DNA of 64,000 nt from Candidatus Altimarinota bacterium (GTDB lineage Bacteria; Patescibacteriota; Gracilibacteria; BD1-5; UBA6164): NCBI GenBank assembly GCA_028698305.1, contig JAQVDN010000001.1, positions 124,001 to 188,000 on the forward strand, read 5' to 3'. The translations under genes and the position numbers were made by a program. Numbering within the stretch: the stretch's first letter is position 1; each line of letters starts with the position of its first letter. Below are positions 55,027-64,000 of the stretch, one piece after another. The notes under the pieces were generated by a model. It did no database searches and was not told where the DNA came from. It was given only the letters and a program-made list of their open reading frames with translations.

Positions 55027-55419
55027 TTAAAATTTATCTTCTTCTTCTATATCAATTTCTTCGATTATTCAAGCTTCTTCGAAGTCAGATTTTTTATTTA
55101 AGAAGATTATATTTGAAATAACAACTTCTGTTTTATACGATTTAGAACCATCTTCTTTTTCGATAACTCTAGTTTTTAATCTTCACTCAGCATAAACAAG
55201 TTTTCCTTTAGTAAGAAATTTTTCACATCTTTCAGCTAAACTTCACCAAACTACACAGTTGTGGAATTCACTTTCAGATTTATTTTCTCAAGTAGCAGTT
55301 TTAAAATATCTATTTGTAGCTATAGTAAATAATGCAACTTTTTTATTTGTTTCAGTAGTTTTTACTGCTGGATCTCTAGTTATATTACCAATAAGTATAA
55401 CTTTATTAACTGTTCTCAT
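55027..55419 (-). CDS. ssb: Single-stranded DNA-binding protein
   Basis: 130 residues. MRTVNKVILIGNITRDPAVK, ALFTIATNRYFKT, FHNCVVWGSLAERCEKFLTK and GKLVYAEGRLKTRVIEKEDG form the SSB OB fold. The C-terminus is acidic (EEIDIEEEDKF) and ends in F, like the protein-binding tip of other SSBs though not the exact DDDIPF. It lies between rpsF and rpsR on the minus strand. Confidence 0.95.
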
Positions 55420-55456
55420 TTATTTTTGTCTTAAAAGTATAAAAATTGAAGTATAA

Positions 55457-55744
55457 TTATGCGTCTACTCTAGTAAACATATATCTAACAATGTTTTTAT
55501 CTAAGTTAATTATTTTAGACATTTCTTTTATTGATTTACCATTCATTTCTAAATCAAATAATATGTAGAAACCTCTATCTGTTTTACCAATCTTGTAAGC
55601 CATTTTTTTGTCTCACCAAACATCTTCTTTTGTGATTTTAGCTTCATTTTTTTCAAGTAAAGCTTTTAATTCGCTAACAGAAGTATTTCTTTGTTCTTCT
55701 GAAATGCTAGTGTCAACAATAAGCATTAATTCGTATTTTGCCAT
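55457..55744 (-). CDS. rpsF: Ribosomal protein bS6
   Basis: 95 residues. MAKYELMLIVDTSISEEQRN, VWGDKKMAYKIGKTDRGFYI and INLDKNIVRYMFTRVDA match bS6. It opens the rpsF-ssb-rpsR cluster. bS6 and bS18 bind as a pair to the 30S platform. Confidence 0.95.
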
Positions 55745-55904
55745 GTTTTCCTATGGGTTATTATCCAATTATTTATTAACTGGAAGGATATAAAAAATAC
55801 TTTTTTCATAAAAAGTGGCTTTATTTTATTTATTAATACTAATAAGTCAAAAAAAATTTGACTTTTTAATCATTCTAAATATAAATTTGTTGCAAATTTG
55901 ATTA

Positions 55905-55981
55905 GTCAGTGTAGCTCAGTTGGTTAGAGCGCGGGATTCATAACCCCGAGGTCGGTGGTTCAATTCCACTCATTGACACCA
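55905..55981 (+). tRNA. tRNA-Met (CAT), elongator or Ile2
   Basis: Acceptor GTCAGTG/CATTGAC fully paired (so not an initiator). The D-arm is gctcagttggttagagc. The anticodon loop TTCATAA sits on stem CGGGA/CCCCG with an A-C mismatch at the top. T-arm GGTGG-TTCAATT-CCACT, encoded CCA. A CAT anticodon could be elongator Met or, if modified by TilS, Ile. Element B follows. Confidence 0.85.
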
Positions 55982-56114
55982 TTTTAAACCAAAAATAATT
56001 GTGGAATTGAATGGAGGTTTTTCACGAATGTGAAAATTTTATTGCGATGGATAAGAGCAATAAAAACGGATGACCGACCCGGTAGGGCGCCAATTCCACT
56101 CATTGACACCATTT
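55961..56114 (+). mobile_element. tRNA-3'-end element B behind the second CAT tRNA
   Basis: The tRNA 3' end plus flank at 55961-55984 recurs exactly (24 bp) at 56091-56114. Between them GTGGAATTG (56001-56009) is complementary to CAATTCCAC of this tRNA's T-arm. AATGGAGG follows, then the core shared with element A: stems TTTTCAC/GTGAAAA, TTATTGC/GCAATAA (A has TTATTAC/GTAATAA, a compensatory change) and CCC/GGG. The unit is 130 bp long. No protein frame is present. Confidence 0.65.
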
Positions 56115-56265
56115 AATGAATAAAAGGGGTTTCGATTAAATTAATTTTTTTCGAAACTTTTTTAAATTGTAAAATTTAAAAAATCTTTTAAAATAGATTT
56201 TAGAATTTTTATTTAAAATAAAAGTTTTTAAATTTGTTTTAAAAATATTATCTAATTTAAAGAAA

Positions 56266-57633
56266 ATGTTTATTGATGAAGTAAAAATCAAAGTTATATC
56301 ATGAAAAGGTTGAGATTGAATTGTTTCTTGGAGAAGAGAAAAATACATACCAAAATGAGGTCCATGGTGATGAGATGGATGAAAATGAGGTGATGTTTTT
56401 CTTTTAACAGATATCAATTTAAATACTCTTTCTGATTATAGACATAAAAAAGTTTTAAAGGCTAAGTCTTGAGAATCAGGATGACAAAATACAATGGCTT
56501 GAGCAAATGCTTCAGACCTTATTTTAAAAGTGCCTGTTTGAACTATAGTAAAAGATGCTAACTCTTGAGAGCTTATAGCTGATCTAAATGAAAATAATCT
56601 TAAACTTCTTGTTGCAAAATGAGGTAGATGAGGTTATTGAAATGCACACTTTTGTTCTAGTACTAGACAAGCACCTGCTTTTGCTGAGTTGTGAGATGTG
56701 GCTGAAGAAGTAGATTTGCATTTAGAATTAAAACTTGTAGCTGATATATGAATTATTGGTATACCAAGTGCTTGAAAATCAACTCTTATTTCTCATATAA
56801 CAAATGTAAAAGCAAAAATATGAGATTATCCATTTACAACTTTGACTCCAAATCTTTGAGTTTTAGATCATAAGGGTAAATCACTTGTTATAGAAGATGT
56901 ACCTGGGCTGATTCCTTGAGCTAGTCAATGAAAAGGTCTTTGAATAGAATTTTTAAAACATATTGAAAGAACGGGTGTTTTATTACATCTTCTAGATATG
57001 TATAGGATGGATCAAGTATTTACAGATTATACTAATATTAGAAAAGAGCTTGAATATTTTTCACCAGATCTAGCTACAAAAGAAGAAATTGTTGTTTTTT
57101 CAAAGGCTGATTTACTTGATAGCGAAATGAAAGAATTTATAGTTAGTGAATTTAAAAAACAATTTTGAGATAAAAAAGTTTTTGTTATTTCTGCTGCAAC
57201 TGGAGAATGAGTTTCTGAACTTAAAGATTTCTTGATAGATAATTATTCTAAAGAAAAACAAGTAGAAAAATCTGATGAATATAAAGAAATAGAAATAAAA
57301 ATGTATGATTTGAAAGATGATTCATGAGATGTACCTAGAAAATATAATCTTGAATATTTAGAATGATATACATTTAAAGCTACATGACCTAGACTTGAAC
57401 AAATAGTTAGAATGACTGATTTTTCAAATCTTGAAGCAATTGCAAGAGTTTATGATGTTATGGAGAAAATCTGACTTATGAAAAGTCTTCAAAGTGAATT
57501 AAATTCTATAATAAATGAAACTTGAGTTGATAATAGTAGTTTCTTTGAATGAAATGATACAGAGCAAATATCACCTAAGATTATTATTGCAGGTAGAGAA
57601 ATACCTCTTGATAAATTGAGATATAATTTATAA
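56266..57633 (+). CDS. obg: GTPase Obg
   Basis: 455 residues. The Gly-rich Obg fold is clear: VKIKVISGKGGDGIVSWRRE, YIPKGGPWGGDGGKGGDVFL, VAKGGRGGYGNAHF, with most glycines as TGA. P-loop GIPSAGKSTLISHI (about 166-180), DYPFTTLTPNLGVL, DVPGLIPGASQGKGLG, FSKADLLD. An OCT-like C-terminal domain with LEGYTFKATGPRLEQIVRMT follows. Obg acts in 50S assembly and growth control. It has no Shine-Dalgarno but an A-rich leader. It lies just downstream of element B. Confidence 0.96.
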
Positions 57634-57635
57634 GA

Positions 57636-57677
57636 AAATAAAATCCCATTGAAAATTTTCAATGGGATTTTATTTTC
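57636..57677 (+). terminator. Bidirectional terminator after obg
   Basis: A 19-bp stem (aaataaaatcccattgaaa against tttcaatgggattttattt) between convergent genes. Confidence 0.85.
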
Positions 57678-60600
57678 TTATATAATCCTAATATTTCAAA
57701 AATCAATCAAATAAATCTTATCTTCATCAGGAACATATAATCATTGCCAATCAAATCCCCAATTTCAAATATGTTGAATTGGTAAATTAATTGAATTAAT
57801 TTTTTTTATTTCTTCTTCTAACAATTCTTTTCATCTTATGTATTCTTTGGAAGTAGTATTTCTAATAGTTGCTCAAATTCATCAAATAGGAATATTATCT
57901 TTTATTAAAATTCAATTTTTTATATTGCTCATAATAATTCCATAACATTTTTCTCAATTATAATTAAATTCAGAAATTCATATGTATTCTGGTGTGAAAA
58001 TTCAATTTAATGCTAATAATCTTCCAACTTTGAATTCTTCTTCAATTTCTTCATATGATAAATTTGGACTTATTTTACAAGCTAATTGATTATTTCATTC
58101 TATTTCAAATACTATTCAACCAGTTGCACTTCTTCAAATTTCTTTTCACATATTATAATTAACTTTAATCACTTTTACTCTTTCATTTTCTAACATTTTC
58201 TCTTCACAAGATTTTACAGCTCTAATAATTTCATCAAATAAATCTTCAAAGTTTCAGCTTTTATCTTTCTCAAAATGTTCTGCCGTGTAATATCAGAGAG
58301 TTTTTCAATATTTTAAATAAAGTGGAGTATAGTCTCAACTTTCAGGTACCCTGGTTTTATCTTCTTTATCAGCTAAATTTGCAATTCAAACTATAGGAGT
58401 AGTTGTACTCATAAATTCAAATCATTCTTCAATAACTGTTCAATGTGTAAAATGAATAGTATTTGCAAAAATTGTACTAAAGTTTATAAAATCGTGATAT
58501 TGATATTGAATACCTCAAATATTATGAATTTCTTGAGGATATTGTCAGTCCCGTCTACTAGTAATGAGAATCTTATCAAAGACTTTAGAATATCATTCAG
58601 TTATATATTTTTGTAAAATATTAGTAATAAGCGAAAATGCAAAACTATTCATATTTTCGTTTCTAAAATAAAGTACCAATGTTCTATGATTTTCATCATA
58701 TTTACTAATATCAATTCAATAAGGTTTTAAATCTTGTTTTTGCTTATCATTTACTCTTGCGATATTTCTATTTCTTTCACTTTCAGGTATTTTTTCAAAT
58801 CATTGTAATTTTTCATCAATTCTTTCTCAAAATACTTCTTGAACTATTTCACTATATCCAGCTTTTTTCTTATTATCTTGAAAAAATATTTTTCTTTTTA
58901 ATTTTGATTTAATTTCTTTCTTTAAGTTTTCTATTTTTCCATCATTTATTTCTCAAACAAGAATTTCATCTAAACTTATTTTTAAGTTTAAATCATTGAT
59001 AATAAAAAGCATTTTTATAAGTGGAATGATTTGACTTTGATTATTTTGTAATAACCAAACTAATGTTTTTGAAATAATTTTTTTATTTTTTTTACTAAAA
59101 TCAGTATCTATTAATTTAAAAATTAAATCATTTTCATCTTCGTTTTGTTTTATCTTTTCATAAAAATCTAATAAACTATCCAGTATTTTTGGGTTTCATT
59201 TAATAAATCATTCTTTTATAAAAGTATAGAATCAAAGAAAATACCTTTCCCACATCATAATTCTTGTTATAGAAGATGTATTAATTAATTTCATAACTCT
59301 TTCTAATACTTCCTCATATTTTTCAGGGAAATATTCTAAATATGTCTGTATAAATCCTAATCAATAAGTTAAAAGATTTTCTTTTTGAGAATAAAAAACT
59401 CAATTATTTTCATTATTTAAATATTTATTTGAAAGTTCAACCATTTTTTTAGCCATTTCAAAAAATTTTTCTTCTCAATCTTTTTCTAAATATTCAGCTA
59501 AGAAATCAAGTCAAGAACTCATAAATAAAGCATTACTTCAATACTTAACTTTTTTTTGTAATTTAAAAGTTTTTTGCAGAATTTCTTCAAAGTTATTTTG
59601 GTGTTTTGTGTATAAAACTTCTAAAAATCTTATTCCTGTTCACATTACATATAAACTATGTTTTCATAGGATTTTTCATGATCTTATTAAAAAATCCCAA
59701 GAATTCGGGTATGCAATAGTAAAATCTATGATTTCTTCTAAACACATTATGTAAAAAATTTCATTTTTTCTTGTTATATCAGCAAGTTTCTTAATATTTT
59801 CACAAAAATTTAAAAACTTATCAGGATATTTTTCTGCAAAATTAAAAATTATGGAATTATCATAAACATAAAAAAAATCTTCTCATAGTTTTTCCCATCA
59901 TGCTATAATTAAGTTTCTTTTGTTTTCATTATCTGGTAATTGAAATTTCCGAGAAAAAGCATTCGGAAAATGTGTATTATTTTTTCAAGCTAAGATTCAA
60001 AACCTTATAAATAGGTCATAGTTTTTACTTATTTTTTCAATATCAGTATTAGATAATGTTTTTAAGTGTGCTAGTAAAAAAGTTATATTTCTTGTTTTGT
60101 TTGCTATACAAAGTTTTAATAAATCATTAAATAATTCAGGATTTTTAATTTTTTGATACAGATTTTTATATGCATTACAAATTCAATCAAATACATTAAA
60201 TCTATATTGATATTGGGTTCTTTCTCTTTCAATTTTTTCGGCCAATTCAAGAAACTCAATCGCTAAATCAAAATCAAATTGGTATTTCTCTCAACTTGAT
60301 GAATGTTCTAGTAAATACATAAAATTTGAAAAATATGATTTTTTCAAAATTTCTTTTATTCTTCAAGGATATTTTGAAAAAAATATATCAAGAAGACGAC
60401 CCCATGATAATTTATTTTTTAAATTATTCTTTGTTTCCTCATTAATCATATTATCAAATTCTTCTATGCTCATATCACTTGTATTTCCTCTATATTCTCA
60501 ATATTCTTCTAGATATTTTGATTTTATTAATTCTTTTAATTCTTGAATTTGAGAAAAATATGTATCAATAAGTTTTAATATTTCATGATTTTCATTTTCA

Positions 60601-60767
60601 CGCGATATTTCTAAAATATCATTTTCTTTCAACCCTAAAGCTTCCATCTTTGCTTTCATCTCATCTCATACAATACAAAAAGTCCTTTCTTTAAATTTAT
60701 CTTGAATTCAATTTAAAGGATTAGGTTCATATGTTCTAGCATTTAGGGGGTTATTTATTTTATCCAT
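57678..60767 (-). CDS. Large helical protein with kinase-like C-terminus, 1029 aa
   Basis: Residues 1-700 are helical and rich in Lys, Glu, Asn and Phe, possibly helical repeats. A mixed region follows at about 700-870 (SKYDENHRTLVLYFRNENMN, HDFINFSTIFANTIHFTHGT). The last 150 residues resemble a small kinase-type ATP site: VFEIEGNNQLACKISPNLSY (candidate Lys about 897), KCYGIIMSNIKNGILI (hinge), and HIGNWGFDWQGLYVPDEDK then IYLIDFGNIRII with a DFG near the end. As in sugar- or LPS-kinase-like folds, little follows the DFG. No membrane segment. It is co-transcribed with the 400-aa gene upstream. Function is unknown; a conflict or defence role is possible. Confidence 0.6.
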
Positions 60768-60779
60768 GATATAATTTAT

Positions 60780-61982
60780 TTATTTTAATTGTCAATTATA
60801 AAATTTTGAAAGGTTACCACTTTCTATAGGTAATTTATTTCTTTCTAGTTCTGGAATTATTTCATTTATAAATAAATCTATTACTCTTTCTATTACTTGA
60901 TTTCTATTAGGAGAATAATAAAAAGGACAAGCTGTATATCTTTCTCATTGTTTTATATCATAAGTTCATTTTAGTACTTCATTTATATCTTGATTTATTA
61001 TTTTTCATGCAATAAAATCTTCTATTTTTTGGTTTATACTTCATAGTCTAGAAGTACTTCATCATAACATTCATGCTATTAAAATAGCAATTCATTTTTC
61101 TCTTTTTATAAGATTTGCATGTACTAAAAGAGCAATTGAAAATATATCCATGAGTCATGTTGAAAGTATAGCTTTTCATCTATCTGTATAAAATCAATCT
61201 CAGTATATATCTTGATTTTTTCTTGAAAATTTTGCTTTAGGTTTTATTATATCTAAAAATGCACCAATTATTTGGTTTCTATTTTGTTTTCATCTTATTT
61301 TTTCTATAATCAAGTCTTTATTCTCTTCAGCAAAAATCATTAAATCATATCAGGCTTCAAAGCTTAAAGTATCATTTCTCTTTTTATCTTCCATATAATC
61401 TAAATCTTTTTTTCTTTCATCAAAAAAATCATTTATTCTTCAAGCATAAAACATATCCCAAGCATAACGAGATTTACATAATTTTTTAACTTTTGGAATA
61501 AAACTTTTTACAAAAAAATTAATTATTTCCAATTCTTCTTCTGAAAAATTTTTACTAGTTTTGGTATCTATTATTTGACCAAATCTAGATTTTATTTCTT
61601 GTTTTTTTGGATTAAATCAAGAAGTAATTATATTGTATATTGTTTTTGAATCTAAAGGAAGATTTACTAATTGTCTTTCTTCAATTAATCAAGATTCTAA
61701 AAGTAAAGCAATAGAATATAACAATGTAAGATTATATTTATTATAAAAATTTACTCTATCCTTAAATTCTCAAAAAATACTTTCTATTGATTGTATCTCA
61801 AGTTCTCTAACTTTTTCAAAAATATTTAATAACATATTTTCATTTTCAACTAGCAAATCTAGAGTATTAGTTTTTTCTTTTCATATTAATCTATTAGTAA
61901 ATTTTTTAAATCACGAACTTGCTTCATCTATAGCTTCTCAAGCATTAGTTATTAGATGATGAGAAAAAGGACATTTTTCCAT
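60780..61982 (-). CDS. Hypothetical helical protein, 400 aa, partner of the kinase-like gene
   Basis: It starts MEKCPFSHHLITNAGEAIDE, with His and Cys residues that might bind metal (CPFSHH). Most of the protein is helical and charged (YAWDMFYAGRINDFFDERKK). About residues 285-325 hold a hydrophobic Gly-rich stretch (STGLMDIFSIALLVHANLIK, IAILIAGMLGGSTSRLGS). The C-terminal half has ERYTACPFYYSPNRNQVIER. No recognised family. It begins the two-gene minus-strand operon, with 12 bases between it and the next gene. Confidence 0.6.
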
Positions 61983-62126
61983 AATAAATTATTTAATTTT
62001 TAATAATATTTCTTATTATAATATAAATATATAACTTGTCAATAAAACATAACAAACTTTATTTTTCTTGCTATTTAATCATTTTTTCTTATAATTCGCA
62101 AAAATTTAAAAATAATAAATATATTT

Positions 62127-63206
62127 ATGAAATTCAATTTAGATAATCTAGTAGCCGAATATGAATCTCTGGAACAAAAGATGTCAGATCCAGAGATTTT
62201 CAAAGACCAAAAAAAGATAAAAGAAGTTACGGGAAGAAAAAAACAAATAGAAGAAGCAGTAAATTTATACAAACAATATAAGTCTGTATATGAAGCATAT
62301 GAAGAAAATAAAGAAATGCTTTATAGTGAAAAAGATGAAGAAATGAGAGATCTTATAAAGATGGAAATAGCAGAAGCAGAAGAAAAAATCCCAAATCTAG
62401 AAGAAAGTCTTAAAATTTCATTGTTGCCAAAGGATCCTAATGATGATAAAAATATAATCGTTGAAGTTAGAGCCTGAGCAGGTTGAGATGAAGCATCTCT
62501 TTTTGCTGCTGAACTTTCAAAGTCTTATATGCTTTTTGCTGAAAACGAAGGTTATAGTGTAGATATTTCAGAACAATCAGATAATGAAACTGGTTGAGTA
62601 AAAGAAATAATTTTTGAAGTAAAAGGTGAGTGAGCATATTCAAGATTTAAATATGAATCATGAGTTCATAGAGTACAAAGAATTCCAGCAACTGAAAGTA
62701 AAGGTAGGGTTCATACTTCTACTATTACTGTAGCCATAATGCCTGAAGTAGATGAACTTGATTTTGAATTAAATCCAGATGATGTTGAAATGCAATTTAC
62801 AAGATCAAGTTGAGCAGGTTGACAACATGTTAACAAAACAGACTCAGCTGTTCAATTAAAACATATTCCAACTTGAGTAATGGTTTTTTGTCAAGAAGGT
62901 AGGTCACAACACAAAAATAGGGAAAAAGCTCGGGCTATTTTGAGAAGTAAACTTTATGCTTTTGAAGAAGAAAAAAGACAAAAAGAATTATGAGAAGCTA
63001 GGTCCTCACAAGTTTGAACTTGAGACAGAAGTGAAAAAATAAGAACTTATAATTTTCCACAAGATAGATTAACAGACCATAGAATAGGTCAAAACTTTTC
63101 AGGTTTACCTCAAATTATGATGTGAAGACTTGCTCCAATTATTGATGCATGTGCTGTTGCTGATCAACAAGCAAAACTTGAAGCTGCTTGAAAAGGAAGT
63201 GTATAA
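62127..63206 (+). CDS. prfA: Peptide chain release factor 1
   Basis: 359 residues, usual RF1 length. The codon-recognition PxT motif is present in [20 protein letters not shown] (PAT), which distinguishes it from RF2 (SPF). The GGQ loop [17 protein letters not shown] near residue 230 has two TGA-coded glycines, including one of the catalytic GG. RF1 reads UAA and UAG, the two stops that remain in code 25. No RF2 gene is visible in the window. The C-terminal [20 protein letters not shown] is typical. Confidence 0.97.
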
Positions 63207-63221
63207 AATTTTAAACTAAAT

Positions 63222-64000
63222 ATGAAACCATTTATTGTTTATGAAACATATAAAATAAAAAAGTCAGAAATATATGACTTTTTTATTTATGCTCCACACG
63301 ATTGAATAGATAAATCTTGGCTTGATATAATAAAACAAAATCTAATAGAAAATGACTTTGAAGATAAAACTATCATGGATTATATCATTCACGAATCAGA
63401 TCTAGGTTCTTGAATTATTTCTAAATGAATATTTGAATATATAAAAACTAGATTTCCAGAATTGAAGCTTTGCCTTATAATATGACAAGTTCCTAGAGCT
63501 TTTTGTGATTTTAATCGTTCTATTGAAAATGCTTGTCCAAAAATACTCAAAACAGATTATTTTTTAGAAATGTATAAAGATTCTATTTCTCAAATAGAAA
63601 AGATAATAGAGAAATCTGCTTGTTGAATACATATTCATACAATGTGTTGAAGAGAAAATGATTTTCCTTGGGTTTTTCATGAAAATATAAAAAATCAAGA
63701 TTTGATAGAATTTTTAGAAAAATCTTATTCTTGAGAAGAAAGAAGAGAAAATTTTTTAACTTCAAACAAAGCTTGAGATTATTATTCTTGTAAGATGCTT
63801 GATAGAGAATTGAGAGGAGTTTTTGATAAAGCAAGTATTCCTTTTTATGAAAACAAATCTTATTCTTTAGAAGATAAATATCAAGTCACTAGTTTGATAC
63901 AAAAGGTGCCGTCTTCTTTTATAGAAGTTTTGAAATCAAATATTGCAACTGATGAGACAAAAGACTTTACAAATAATTCTAAAATAGTTTTAGATGATAT
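63222..64000 (+). CDS. N-formylglutamate-amidohydrolase-like hydrolase, 3' end outside window
   Basis: 259 codons are visible. The motif order fits the family: FIYAPHDGIDKS (candidate metal His), HESDLGSGIISKGIFEYI, LIIGQVPRAFCDFNRSIENA (the conserved 'R...D.NR' stretch), and CGIHIHTMCGR (second His pair). Such zinc enzymes cleave N-formylglutamate or related amides. It begins 15 bases after prfA and is probably co-transcribed. The family call is moderate because the C-terminus is missing. Confidence 0.6.

Overview
Organism and code. The window is very AT-rich and reads sensibly only if UGA is translated as glycine (genetic code 25; only UAA and UAG stop). Many invariant glycines are written TGA: the DCPGH motif of EF-Tu, the GxxNAGKS P-loop of Era, the Walker A of Mfd, the GGQ of release factor 1, and the glycine-rich N-terminus of Obg. 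This code is known from the candidate phyla Absconditabacteria (SR1) and Gracilibacteria (BD1-5). The sequence alone does not let me choose between them. The host is probably an ultra-small symbiotic or predatory bacterium with a reduced genome. The release factor present is RF1, which suits a genome that does not stop at UGA.

Layout. Positions 1-8470 are accessory DNA: the tail of a viral or plasmid-type primase-helicase, a spore-photoproduct-lyase-like radical SAM enzyme, two unknown genes, an IS110-family transposase, a block of three tandem structured-RNA repeats, and a surface-layer-like gene without a usable start codon. Positions 8668-12713 hold a membrane protein and six compact toxin-antitoxin cassettes, each closed by a near-identical hairpin terminator and opened by one of two recurring promoter blocks. 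Positions 12778-24100 are mostly core genes: a secreted protein, a DsbA-like oxidoreductase, era, a PH-domain protein, tsaB, mfd, two prolyl isomerases, a GGDEF protein and queA. Positions 24160-30345 carry two large unknown membrane proteins on either side of a small membrane gene that looks imported from a standard-code bacterium. Then follow ftsX, tRNAs, tuf-rpsJ-rpmB, rpsP-khpA, a VirB2-like protein, a DivIC-like protein, a FecR protein and a CHASE2 adenylate cyclase.

Positions 39860-45159 form a minus-strand block of three VirB2/TrbC-like membrane proteins and a VirD4-like ATPase, probably part of a pared-down type IV secretion or DNA-uptake machine. After it come dnaE (with an in-frame palindromic insertion), a 12-helix transporter, a UMPH-1-type nucleotidase, a secreted protein, typA, the rpsF-ssb-rpsR cluster, a tRNA, obg, an operon of two unknown genes (one with a kinase-like C-terminus), prfA and the start of an N-formylglutamate-amidohydrolase-like gene.

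Most unusual feature. Downstream of three tRNA genes (Ala, Leu, Met) lies a short element of about 130-170 bp. It ends in a second copy of that tRNA's 3' end and begins with a 7-9 nt stretch complementary to that tRNA's own T-arm. Two copies share a well-conserved structured core with compensatory base changes. The pairing stretch differs at each locus but matches the local tRNA each time. I know of no described element like this.
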